A DNA stretch of 6,103 bases from Clostridia bacterium (GTDB lineage: Bacteria > Bacillota_A > Clostridia > Oscillospirales > CAG-272): contig JAFXNX010000024.1 of NCBI GenBank assembly GCA_017529175.1, forward strand, positions 1-6,103, given 5' to 3'. A model generated the notes under the pieces. The model did no database searches and had not been told where the DNA came from. It saw only the letters and a program-made list of their open reading frames with translations. Position numbers and translations under genes: made by a program. Shown here piece by piece: positions 1 to 6,103 of this stretch. How positions within the stretch are numbered: position 1 is the first letter of the stretch; every line of letters begins with the position of its first letter.

Positions 1-30
1 CTTTAATTATATTCATATCTTCTGAAACCG
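1..30. other. AT-rich sequence after the last gene, no terminator seen
   Basis: The 30 bp past the DUF3810-type stop are AT-rich and contain no hairpin followed by a T-run on the minus strand. A minus-strand ATG at 16 opens five codons (MNIIK) before the window ends. It lacks a convincing ribosome binding site, so it may or may not be the next gene of the operon. Confidence 0.4.
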
Positions 31-1134
31 TTATGATTTTTTCTGAATATACCTGACGATCAGATACGTCGATTCGTTGTAAGAGACTGTACCGGACGTA
101 CCCTGACTTTTGAGATACGTGTTGTTTACGGCGTTCGTCACCTTCGCCGCGGTGTTCTCTCTGTACTTATCGAAAAACTCCGAATACGCTGTAAGATCGC
201 GCTTTGCCGTATCGCAAAGAAGGCCTGATACGTCCTTGTAAAGATCTTTATCCGCTTTGTAAAGATAATTCGACACGGTCGTGTAAGCGTCAAGAGCGCC
301 CGCATATCTGAAATAAGGAACTTCGCTTTCCGAGAGGACCGCGTAAGACATGAAATTTGCCTCGTCTTCGGGAGATATCCCTCTCTGGTGCGCCATTTCG
401 TGCGCGACCGTCGACACTACGACGTAATCGGGATAATTCGTATTAATGTTTATTTCCCCGGTATAATCGCAGTATATGCCCGATATGTGAGTGTACGTTA
501 CGAGCGGGCTCGTCATCAGTATTTTAGGGAATGAAGTAAAGGTGACGGGAAAACCGTACTCTTCCGAAAAGCTCTCATATGAGCGGGCGATGAGCACCGC
601 CGTGTCGCCGACGGAGAACACGTTTGCCGTCGCTCCGGTGTCATAAGTGTAAAACACACCCTCTGCCGCGGCGGAATTTATCTGTTCAACAAGAACAAGG
701 CACGCCTCGTGCAGTTCTTCCGCTGTCAGTTTTTCACGCGAAAGATCGAGTTTTTCATATACCCTCTCTCCGAAGTAACCCGCCGCGCCGTTCAGGACGA
801 ACGACGACGCGAGAACCGAAAACGTCGCAAGCAGAGCCGCTATCACCCTTCTCGCCCCGCGGGGTCCGTATTTTTTCATTCGTCTCACGAGCCATATCAG
901 AACGAGAGCGATAAGCAAGGGAGACGCGAGCACGGACACTTCCGCTATCGAGAACGGCACCATGTCGCTGATGAAAGTGTATACCCTGCGGGTCACTGCA
1001 GATACCGTGTTGTTGAAAAACTCGGCAAACGGCGATGACAGTCTCATTGCGACGTACGAGACGCCGCACGATACCGCAAGGATATACGCGGCGATACACA
1101 CTTTTGCGCCGCGGCTGAATCTTTTCCGCTTCAT
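31..1134 (-). CDS. DUF3810-type membrane protein with extracytoplasmic HEXXH zinc-peptidase-like domain
   Basis: The protein has 367 residues and resembles the DUF3810 family of clostridia; function is not established. Three membrane segments are visible, at about 11-30, 64-84 and 97-117. The basic N-terminus (KRKRFSRGAK) and the basic loop RRMKKYGPRGARR (84-96) put the N-terminus and that loop inside by the positive-inside rule, which places residues from about 118 to the end outside the membrane. That domain carries STVAHEMAHQRGI (241-253). H245 and H249 are likely zinc ligands with E246 as catalytic base, and EDEANF (256-261) may supply a third acidic ligand. The pattern is that of a metallopeptidase, but no substrate can be named. 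The ATG at 1134 overlaps the TGA stop of the phosphorylase gene (TGATG), and no good ribosome binding site precedes it, so translation probably depends on coupling. It is the last complete gene in the window. Confidence 0.8.
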   Translation of the reverse strand: MKRKRFSRGAKVCIAAYILAVSCGVSYVAMRLSSPFAEFFNNTVSAVTRRVYTFISDMVPFSIAEVSVLASPLLIALVLIWLVRRMKKYGPRGARRVIAALLATFSVLASSFVLNGAAGYFGERVYEKLDLSREKLTAEELHEACLVLVEQINSAAAEGVFYTYDTGATANVFSVGDTAVLIARSYESFSEEYGFPVTFTSFPKILMTSPLVTYTHISGIYCDYTGEININTNYPDYVVVSTVAHEMAHQRGISPEDEANFMSYAVLSESEVPYFRYAGALDAYTTVSNYLYKADKDLYKDVSGLLCDTAKRDLTAYSEFFDKYRENTAAKVTNAVNNTYLKSQGTSGTVSYNESTYLIVRYIQKKS

Positions 1135-1136
1135 CA
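1132..1136 (-). promoter_or_regulatory. TGATG stop-start overlap coupling phosphorylase and DUF3810-type gene
   Basis: The TGA stop of the phosphorylase (1136-1134) and the ATG of the next gene (1134-1132) share one base. The roughly 20 nt upstream lack a clear AGGAGG-like site, unlike the other three junctions. Re-initiation by terminating ribosomes is the likely route of translation. Confidence 0.65.
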
Positions 1137-3659
1137 GTCGACAACTTCGATCTTCATTCCGTCGCGAAGGTCTGATGCGGGAACGTAGAGAGTCGGTATC
1201 CTCATTATATCGTCATACTCAGAGGACGCTTCTTTTCCGTCGACGAAAAAGCGTCTTGTTCCCGATTTTTCGTTGCGGTAGCAAAGAGATACCTTCTTTC
1301 CCTTGACGCGGATATCGATACCGCAGGCCGATGACGGCATATAGGCGGGCGTCTGCACTTTCAATCCGTCAAGGTCGGGCGCAATACCGAAGCCGTATTT
1401 AACGAGTTCTTTTACATACATCGTACCGCTTCCGGTGTACCAGTCGCCCATCGAAACGCCGTCGATATAAAGCTCTTCGTTGCGGCAGTAAGAATTCGGC
1501 ATGACGAACGAGGTCATCGTGCAGTTGTCGTGCGTCACGACGAGCAGTTTTTTCATCCCGTCCCACGCGCGGCGGCTCTCTCCTATAAGGAAGAGTCCCA
1601 TTACGCCGAACATTCCCGCGTGGACGTACGCGCAGCAGTTTTCGTAAGTTCCCTTCGTTATCGTCGCAAGACGTCCGATGAACGGACGGTCGGCGAGCTT
1701 GAACGGAACGTCGAAGGTCATAAGGCCGTATTTTGAATCAACTGCGTCCGCGCAGGCGACGAGCGCCTCTCTCATCGAGGGATCGCGCTTTATCATACCG
1801 GAGATCATCCAGAAGGTGTTTGCGGTAAGACTGTACCTTGCGGCGCCGTCATAATCGCACGATGAGCCGACAAAGTACGATCTCTTGTCTCCCCATCCGT
1901 GTATGACGCGCCTTCCCTTTCCGCTCTTGTCAACGGCGTACTGTTCGAGCGACTCGGCGATACTCTCTCTTATCTTCGAGAAGTATTCCGCTTTGTCCGT
2001 AAACTTGCCGGTATGGCGGATAAGATCGATCAGCTCTTCGAGGTTCTGATAGAACTGAAGAGTCGTCATAACAGAGACTCCGTCGCCGTATTTGCGATCC
2101 GCGTCGTCCGTCTTTCCGAGTCCGTCGAGCGCATCGTTCCAGTCGCCGTACAGGATTCGAACACACCCGGTGTCGCAGGCGAGGTTTTCAATAAAGAAGT
2201 CGGCGATACGAAGCAGATGCTCGAACACGGTGTCGCGCTCGTCGGAGAGGCGCACCGCCCACTTGTCATCGGACGGCGTGTAATACCCGCACACCTCGTC
2301 GAGTATCGAATAATCGCCGGTAAAGCAGACATAAGTATATATTGCGGAGATAGCCCATACGCCCTGGTCGATATACATACGAAGGTCAAAGTCGGGCATC
2401 TCGTCGGCGGACGCGGGGATCGAGAACTGTCTCGGAACGCGTCCGTTAGTCATCATATAATTCATCGCGCGAACTATCTTTTCACGCGAATTCTCGGGGT
2501 CCCACATGAGAGAGCCCTCAAGCTGCTGGAGCACGTCGCGGAATCCGAGGTTCGGTCCCGCGTAATTCTTGCCGAGAGCGCAGAATGACGTCTGCTTCTG
2601 TACGCACCTTGTGAATCTTTCGAGAACGCGGGGGTTTATGCCCTCAAAATCGTCAAAACTGAACTTTACGTTATCGAAAGTGCGCTCGTCAGCAGCTTCG
2701 CGCTCTTCGATCTCACGGTCCGCGAAATCAGGATCGGCGGGCGTCACCTTAACGGACTTTACGTCGTCGACGCCGCGGTGGAGTTCAAGCGAAAAGTCAA
2801 GACGGACTGAATCGCCAGCGGGTACGGTATAGTGATAATATGCGCACGCCGCGGGAAGATCCGTCGTATTTACAAACGGTATATATCTGTCGAACTCGCC
2901 TCGCTTTAAGCTCTCGGCGCTCGATACGTTTCTTCCCTTATAGCCGAGGAAGGCGTTTCTCGAGACGGAACGAACTGCCATATCCGCTTTGCCGTGAGTC
3001 TCGCATGACGTGACCGAAAGGCAGTCGCACTTGCCGTTGCGGCTCCATAAAACGATATCTTCTCCGAATATTTCTCCGAATTTGGACATTCTGTCCCAGA
3101 ATCCCTCGCCCTCCATGAATCTGAGGAGCGCCTCGATAAAGTGGGCAAGATATATCTTCTTATCCGAGTCCGTTTTGTTGTCCGCCGTGACGGCGAAATT
3201 GATGCGTTTGTCAGAGCCGACGCTCATTCTCGCGGAAAAAGTATACTCGTCAAGGTCCGCGATATAATAAACGCAACGCGGTGAGAATACGGTGTATCTC
3301 TTAACATCCTCCGGCTCGTAAAGCGACCTTGCGCCGCCGAGGATCGAGATCGGGAAATACTCGCCGTTTCCGCGTTCTACGCCGGCAAAGAAATTCACGA
3401 CGGGCTCTTCGCCGTAGTTAGACTGTCTGAATATCGTAAAAAGGCTGTCGACGGCGAATATGAATCCGTTCTGATAAGCCCATACGACGTAACCGTCCTC
3501 GTCGTAAGGATAGCGGCTCTCGCCGTACTGTCTCGGCAGAGCGAGTATCTTTTCGTCTTTAAGGAAAAACGTATTCTGCGGGAGCGTTGCGTCCTCTCTC
3601 GCATCAGACACGGTCTCGTTTATCTCGTTCAGGAGTTCTCTTATCTTTTTCTCAAGCAT
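1134..3659 (-). CDS. GH94-like glycoside phosphorylase (glycosyltransferase 36 type), substrate unknown
   Basis: This probable inverting phosphorylase splits a beta-linked glucan or oligosaccharide with phosphate to give a sugar 1-phosphate, in the cytosol (no signal peptide seen). The chosen ATG at 3659 gives 841 residues and has a GGAGAG site 6 nt upstream. A TTG at 3680 would add seven residues but overlaps the hprK stop. Numbering is from the ATG. The N-terminal beta-sandwich (about 1-300) includes RNAFLGYKGR (234-243), like the D/R-x-x-F-x-G stretch of cellobiose phosphorylase. A linker and (alpha/alpha)6 barrel (about 340-755) follow, with GFRDVLQQLEG (372-382) and DWND (506-509). D509 corresponds to the general acid of GH94 (Asp490 in Cellvibrio gilvus cellobiose phosphorylase). 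YENCCAYVH (672-680) and YTGSG (741-745) place H680 and T742-G743 at the GH94 phosphate-binding positions. A C-terminal beta domain starts near PDLDGLKV (761-768). Retained phosphate ligands favour phosphorolysis over hydrolysis. Length resembles disaccharide phosphorylases, but cellobiose, chitobiose, laminaribiose or other specificity cannot be told. Confidence 0.85.
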   Translation of the reverse strand: MLEKKIRELLNEINETVSDAREDATLPQNTFFLKDEKILALPRQYGESRYPYDEDGYVVWAYQNGFIFAVDSLFTIFRQSNYGEEPVVNFFAGVERGNGEYFPISILGGARSLYEPEDVKRYTVFSPRCVYYIADLDEYTFSARMSVGSDKRINFAVTADNKTDSDKKIYLAHFIEALLRFMEGEGFWDRMSKFGEIFGEDIVLWSRNGKCDCLSVTSCETHGKADMAVRSVSRNAFLGYKGRNVSSAESLKRGEFDRYIPFVNTTDLPAACAYYHYTVPAGDSVRLDFSLELHRGVDDVKSVKVTPADPDFADREIEEREAADERTFDNVKFSFDDFEGINPRVLERFTRCVQKQTSFCALGKNYAGPNLGFRDVLQQLEGSLMWDPENSREKIVRAMNYMMTNGRVPRQFSIPASADEMPDFDLRMYIDQGVWAISAIYTYVCFTGDYSILDEVCGYYTPSDDKWAVRLSDERDTVFEHLLRIADFFIENLACDTGCVRILYGDWNDALDGLGKTDDADRKYGDGVSVMTTLQFYQNLEELIDLIRHTGKFTDKAEYFSKIRESIAESLEQYAVDKSGKGRRVIHGWGDKRSYFVGSSCDYDGAARYSLTANTFWMISGMIKRDPSMREALVACADAVDSKYGLMTFDVPFKLADRPFIGRLATITKGTYENCCAYVHAGMFGVMGLFLIGESRRAWDGMKKLLVVTHDNCTMTSFVMPNSYCRNEELYIDGVSMGDWYTGSGTMYVKELVKYGFGIAPDLDGLKVQTPAYMPSSACGIDIRVKGKKVSLCYRNEKSGTRRFFVDGKEASSEYDDIMRIPTLYVPASDLRDGMKIEVVD

Positions 3660-3665
3660 ATTGCA

Positions 3666-3671
3666 CTCTCC
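3666..3671 (-). promoter_or_regulatory. Ribosome binding site fixing the phosphorylase start at 3659
   Basis: On the minus strand GGAGAG lies 6 nt before the ATG at 3659, in the 17-nt gap after the hprK TGA stop (3679-3677). The in-frame TTG at 3680 shares bases with that stop, and its seven extra residues do not look like part of the protein. The ATG is therefore preferred. Confidence 0.7.
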
Positions 3672-3676
3672 GTATA

Positions 3677-4633
3677 TCAATCGTTGTTTTTGCCGTTTGC
3701 GCCGTTTTGTTTCTCCATGCGCTCAAGAAGTCTGTCGTTGAACTCCTTCGGTGTGTTGTAGCCCATCTTCTTCTGTCTGTAGTTCATAGCGGCGATCTCG
3801 ATTATAACAGCGAGGTTTCTTCCGGGCTGTACGGGGATGGTGACCGTCGGCACGCTGTTGCCCATGATCTCCGAGTATTTTTCCTCGATCCCCCAGCGGT
3901 CGTACATCTTGCCGTTTTCCCACGGCTCGAGCTGTATGATAAGGTCGATCTTTTCAGTATCCTTAACCGAGCCCATGCCGAAAAGACGTCTTACGTCGAC
4001 GATTCCTATACCGCGAAGCTCCATATAGTGTCTGATTATCTCCGGCGCCGAGCCGACAAGAGTTTTATCAGACACCTTTTTAATCTCTACCGCGTCGTCC
4101 GCGACGAGACGGTGTCCGCGCTTTATAAGCTCTATCGCGGTCTCGCTCTTACCGATCCCGCTGTCGCCGAGGATAAGCACACCTTCGCCGTACACTTCAA
4201 CAAGAACGCCGTGACGCGTTATACGCGGCGCAAGACTTAAGTTGAGAAACGCTATCATCGCCGCCGCGAAAGCAGACGTAGAACGGTCGGCGGAGAGCAG
4301 CGGCACAGAATACTTTTTCGCCGCTTCCTGCGACGCCTCGTGTACTCTCGTTGAATGAGTGTAGACGACCGTCGCGGGCTTTGTCGCGAAAAACGCTTCT
4401 ATCCTGCGCGAGGATTCCTCCTCGCCCAGCTCGTCGAGATACTCGCATTCCGTATTTCCTATTATCTGGATCCTGTCCGGCTCAAAGCAGTTGTAAAAGC
4501 CAGCGAGAGGAAACGCGGGACGGGTGATCTCCGTTCTTCCTATATGTATGTTCTCGGGCTTGTCCGGCAAAAAGACCGGCTTCAGCTTCATTTCGTCTAT
4601 GATCTTGTCAAGACTGACTGTGACACTTTCCAT
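3677..4633 (-). CDS. hprK: HPr kinase/phosphorylase
   Basis: This bifunctional cytosolic enzyme phosphorylates HPr (and Crh where present) on Ser46 using ATP or PPi, and removes the phosphate by phosphorolysis with Pi to give PPi. It sets carbon catabolite repression in Firmicutes. At 318 residues it matches the family (about 310). The N-terminal domain (about 1-130) contains RPAFPLAGFYNCF (38-50) and RIQIIGNTE (54-62). The kinase domain begins at HGVLVEVYGEGVLI (141-154, with H141), followed by the P-loop GDSGIGKS (156-163), HRLVADDAVEI (174-184, with D179 as probable catalytic acid/base) and the family signature MELRGIGIVDV (204-214). The C-terminal region has IPVQPGRNLAVIIEIAAMNY (266-285). 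One oddity is Q269, where B. subtilis HprK has Arg (PVRPGRN). The ATG at 4633 has an AGGAGAGG site 7 nt upstream. It sits between sufB and a GH94-like phosphorylase; no HPr gene is visible. Confidence 0.97.
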   Translation of the reverse strand: MESVTVSLDKIIDEMKLKPVFLPDKPENIHIGRTEITRPAFPLAGFYNCFEPDRIQIIGNTECEYLDELGEEESSRRIEAFFATKPATVVYTHSTRVHEASQEAAKKYSVPLLSADRSTSAFAAAMIAFLNLSLAPRITRHGVLVEVYGEGVLILGDSGIGKSETAIELIKRGHRLVADDAVEIKKVSDKTLVGSAPEIIRHYMELRGIGIVDVRRLFGMGSVKDTEKIDLIIQLEPWENGKMYDRWGIEEKYSEIMGNSVPTVTIPVQPGRNLAVIIEIAAMNYRQKKMGYNTPKEFNDRLLERMEKQNGANGKNND

Positions 4634-4640
4634 ATATGCG

Positions 4641-4648
4641 CCTCTCCT
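4641..4648 (-). promoter_or_regulatory. Ribosome binding site of hprK
   Basis: On the minus strand AGGAGAGG lies 7 nt before the ATG at 4633, in the 19-nt gap after the sufB TAA stop. The gap is too short for a separate promoter within it, which supports co-transcription with sufB. Confidence 0.75.
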
Positions 4649-4652
4649 GTCG

Positions 4653-5570
4653 TTATTTCAAAAAACCGGATATTATCTGCTCCTCGGCTTCCTTTTCGGT
4701 AAGACCGAGGGTCATGAGTTTCATAAGCTGCTCTCCGGCGATCTTTCCTATCGCCGCCTCGTGGATAAGCGACGCGTCGACGCACGATGCGACGATCTGC
4801 GGGATCGCCGTGACTTTGGCGTCGTCCATAATGATCGCGTCGCACTCGGTGTGGCCGTAACACTTTGCGTTTCCGTTGACGTTCGTCTTGAGGAGCTGGC
4901 TCGAATTTCCCTTTGCGACCGAGCGGGAAATGACTTTAACGGAACTGTCGTCCCCGTCAAGATCGATAGAAAAATCGGAATCGGAATGCTGGCGGCCGTC
5001 AGTCATAACTTTTTCTTTGATTATAAGAGTCGCGCCGTCGCCGAGCTTTGCGCGCGTTTTTCTCTCGGTGGACGAGATACCCATGATCTGCGTCGTTTCC
5101 ATCTCAAGATAGCTTCCCGCTTCCTGAATGACGACTGTCGTCGGGTTCATCACGTTGTCGCCGCTGCCGTTACCCTCTCCGTAGTGCTTTTCAATATACC
5201 TGACTCTCGCGTCCTTTGCGATATGGAACGTATGGATACCGTCGTGCGCGGTCTCGTCGCTGCCGGAATTGTGTATCCCGCATCCCGCGACGATAACGAC
5301 GTCGGCGCCCTCTCCGACCCAGAAATCGTTGTATACCATGTCGTGAAGTCCGCTCTCGGAAATAACGACCGGTATGTGAACGGATTCGTTTTTCGTTCCC
5401 GGCTTGATGTATATGTCGATACCGGGCTTGTCCTCTTTTGTAGCTATATCTATATTCGCGGTAGTGGCTCTTCCCGCCGCCGCGCCGTTTGCTCTTATAT
5501 TGTACGCTCCGAGAGGCGTGCCGTGGATATCCGCGACCTTTTCAAGGAGTGTTTCCTGAATCTTATCCAT
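4653..5570 (-). CDS. sufB: Short SufB/SufD-family Fe-S cluster scaffold protein (minimal SufB, SmsB-like)
   Basis: This is a cytosolic scaffold on which iron-sulfur clusters are built with SufC. The protein has 305 residues, against nearly 500 for classical SufB, and lacks much of the N-terminal region. The middle is a beta-helix-like series of short strands with VAGCGIHNSG (94-103), HDGIHTF (109-115) and VRYIEKHYGEG (123-133). The C-terminal core matches the SufB signature: GHTECDAI (239-246), LIHEAAIGKI (268-277) and EQL (280-282). C243 aligns with E. coli SufB Cys405 and H270-E271 with His433-Glu434, the residues implicated in cluster assembly; this alignment is from memory. Other cysteines are C97, C237 and C263. 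The ATG at 5570 is preceded by a strong AAAGGAGGA site 5 nt away. It directly follows sufC, and hprK follows after 19 nt. Pairing with a divergent SufC and the absence of sufD, sufS and sufU downstream point to a two-gene minimal system. A SufD label is the main alternative, but the retained Cys and Glu favour SufB. Confidence 0.9.
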   Translation of the reverse strand: MDKIQETLLEKVADIHGTPLGAYNIRANGAAAGRATTANIDIATKEDKPGIDIYIKPGTKNESVHIPVVISESGLHDMVYNDFWVGEGADVVIVAGCGIHNSGSDETAHDGIHTFHIAKDARVRYIEKHYGEGNGSGDNVMNPTTVVIQEAGSYLEMETTQIMGISSTERKTRAKLGDGATLIIKEKVMTDGRQHSDSDFSIDLDGDDSSVKVISRSVAKGNSSQLLKTNVNGNAKCYGHTECDAIIMDDAKVTAIPQIVASCVDASLIHEAAIGKIAGEQLMKLMTLGLTEKEAEEQIISGFLK

Positions 5571-5575
5571 AAGCG

Positions 5576-5584
5576 TCCTCCTTT
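5576..5584 (-). promoter_or_regulatory. Ribosome binding site of sufB, overlapping the sufC stop codon
   Basis: On the minus strand the sequence AAAGGAGGA lies 5 nt before the ATG at 5570. It shares bases with the sufC TAA stop (5585-5583). Ribosomes finishing sufC would cover this site, so translational coupling of the two subunits is likely. This site decides the sufB start. Confidence 0.8.
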
Positions 5585-6103
5585 ATGAAAACTTCTCTTC
5601 GATGGCGGGGCATACCCTGCCGCCGAGCAGATGAGGAAGTATCTCGTCGGGTGTTCCGTCCTCGGTCACCTCTCCCGCGGTGAGAACGATTATCCTGTCG
5701 GCGATGCGAAGGATACGCTCCTGGTGGGAGATGATAACGATCGAGCCGCCTATCTTCTTTTGCAGGTTTTCAAATACCTTGATGAGGTTTCCGAAGCTCC
5801 ACAGGTCGATCCCCGCCTCAGGCTCGTCAAAGAGCGAAAGCGCGGTCGAGCGCGCCATCACGGTCGCGATCTCGATCCTCTTGAGTTCTCCTCCGGAAAG
5901 AGACGCGTTGACTTCTCTGTCGACGTAGTCCTTCGCGCAAAGCCCGACCTCGGACAAATAGGAGCAAGCCCTCGTAAAGGATACGCTGCCCCCCGCCGCG
6001 ATGGAGATCAGGTCGCGCACCGTGATCCCTTTGAATTTTACCGGCTGCTGAAAAGCAAACGATATGCCGCGCCGCGCTCGCTCTGTAACGGAAAGCTCCG
6101 TTA
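5583..6103 (-). CDS. sufC: SufC-type ABC ATPase of Fe-S cluster assembly, 5' end cut off by the window
   Basis: This is the ATPase subunit of a SUF-type iron-sulfur cluster assembly complex. It acts in the cytosol and drives conformational change in its SufB partner. The reading frame stays open to the window edge, so 172 C-terminal residues are visible (first full codon ends at 6101) and Walker A lies outside. A GTG at 6020 could be taken as a start but is internal, because conserved sequence continues upstream of it. Visible motifs, numbered from the first visible residue: TELSVTERAR (1-10), Q-loop FAFQQP (15-20), ABC signature LSGGE (68-72), Walker B ending LFDEPEAG (90-97, with D92 and E93), and H-loop ISHQERIL (124-131, with H126). 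The FAFQQP Q-loop and the QERIL after the H-loop are typical of SufC rather than of transporter ATPases. The DEPEAGIDLWSF stretch differs from the DESDSGLD of classical SufC and suggests a divergent subfamily. The TAA stop lies inside the ribosome binding site of sufB, 12 nt before its start. Confidence 0.9.
   Translation of the reverse strand, partial: TELSVTERARRGISFAFQQPVKFKGITVRDLISIAAGGSVSFTRACSYLSEVGLCAKDYVDREVNASLSGGELKRIEIATVMARSTALSLFDEPEAGIDLWSFGNLIKVFENLQKKIGGSIVIISHQERILRIADRIIVLTAGEVTEDGTPDEILPHLLGGRVCPAIEEKFS

Noticed and set aside
2..16. Start of a further minus-strand gene at 16 (MNIIK)
   Set aside because: Only five codons are visible and no clear ribosome binding site precedes the ATG. 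It is possible but cannot be supported.
1..60. Operon terminator after the DUF3810-type gene
   Set aside because: No stem-loop followed by a T-run on the minus strand is visible. The A/T-rich tract near 37-42 lies inside the coding sequence.
1899..2588. Plus-strand open frame of 229 codons opposite the phosphorylase gene
   Set aside because: It is in codon register with the phosphorylase on the minus strand and has no recognisable domain. It is a by-product of codon choice.
3660..3680. TTG at 3680 as start of the phosphorylase
   Set aside because: It overlaps the hprK stop and adds seven uncharacteristic residues, whereas the ATG at 3659 has a well-placed GGAGAG site.
3587..4240. Plus-strand open frame of 217 codons opposite hprK
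   Set aside because: It is in codon register with hprK, shows no motif, and crosses the hprK-phosphorylase junction without regard to gene boundaries.
4524..5588. Plus-strand open frame of 354 codons opposite sufB
   Set aside because: It lies exactly in codon register with sufB on the other strand, so it would be interrupted only by TTA, CTA or TCA codons in sufB, which that gene avoids. Its translation has no family resemblance and is rich in Arg, Asp and Val typical of antisense shadows, while sufB is clearly conserved.
5583..6020. A separate 145-residue protein starting at the GTG at 6020
   Set aside because: Conserved SufC sequence with the Q-loop FAFQQP continues in frame upstream to the window edge, so the GTG is an internal Val codon.

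Overview
The window is a tightly packed, single-direction gene string: five genes, all on the minus strand, read from high to low coordinates, with gaps of only 12, 19 and 17 nt and one 1-nt overlap. It looks like the middle or 3' part of one operon in a bacterium of the Firmicutes, class Clostridia. That placement is an inference from three features: the HprK type, the short SufB of the kind seen next to a divergent SufC in clostridia, and a membrane HEXXH protein of the DUF3810 type. Strong AGGAGG-like ribosome binding sites fit this. Base composition is mixed, near half G+C by eye. The genus cannot be named from the sequence alone, and an uncultured gut-type clostridium is a reasonable guess.

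In transcription order: (1) 6103-5583, the 3' part of a SufC-type ABC ATPase, running in from outside the window. (2) 5570-4653, a short 305-residue SufB-type scaffold that keeps the Cys and His-Glu pair aligned with the functional residues of long SufB. Together these two look like a minimal SufC-SufB iron-sulfur cluster assembly pair; no sufD, sufS or sufU follows. (3) 4633-3677, hprK, the bifunctional HPr kinase/phosphorylase of carbon catabolite control. (4) 3659-1134, an 841-residue GH94-like glycoside phosphorylase of unknown sugar specificity. (5) 1134-31, a membrane-anchored DUF3810-type protein with an extracytoplasmic HEMAH zinc-peptidase-like motif. Only 30 bp remain beyond its stop.

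How they may work together is inference. HprK senses glycolytic state and phosphate. The GH94-like enzyme consumes phosphate to release a sugar 1-phosphate. The SufCB pair supplies Fe-S clusters. The shared transcript would tie cluster supply to carbon use, but it may simply be housekeeping gene packing. No promoter or terminator, RNA gene, mobile element, CRISPR array or notable repeat was recognised. The operon promoter must lie upstream of position 6103. There is no gene-free stretch over 300 bases.
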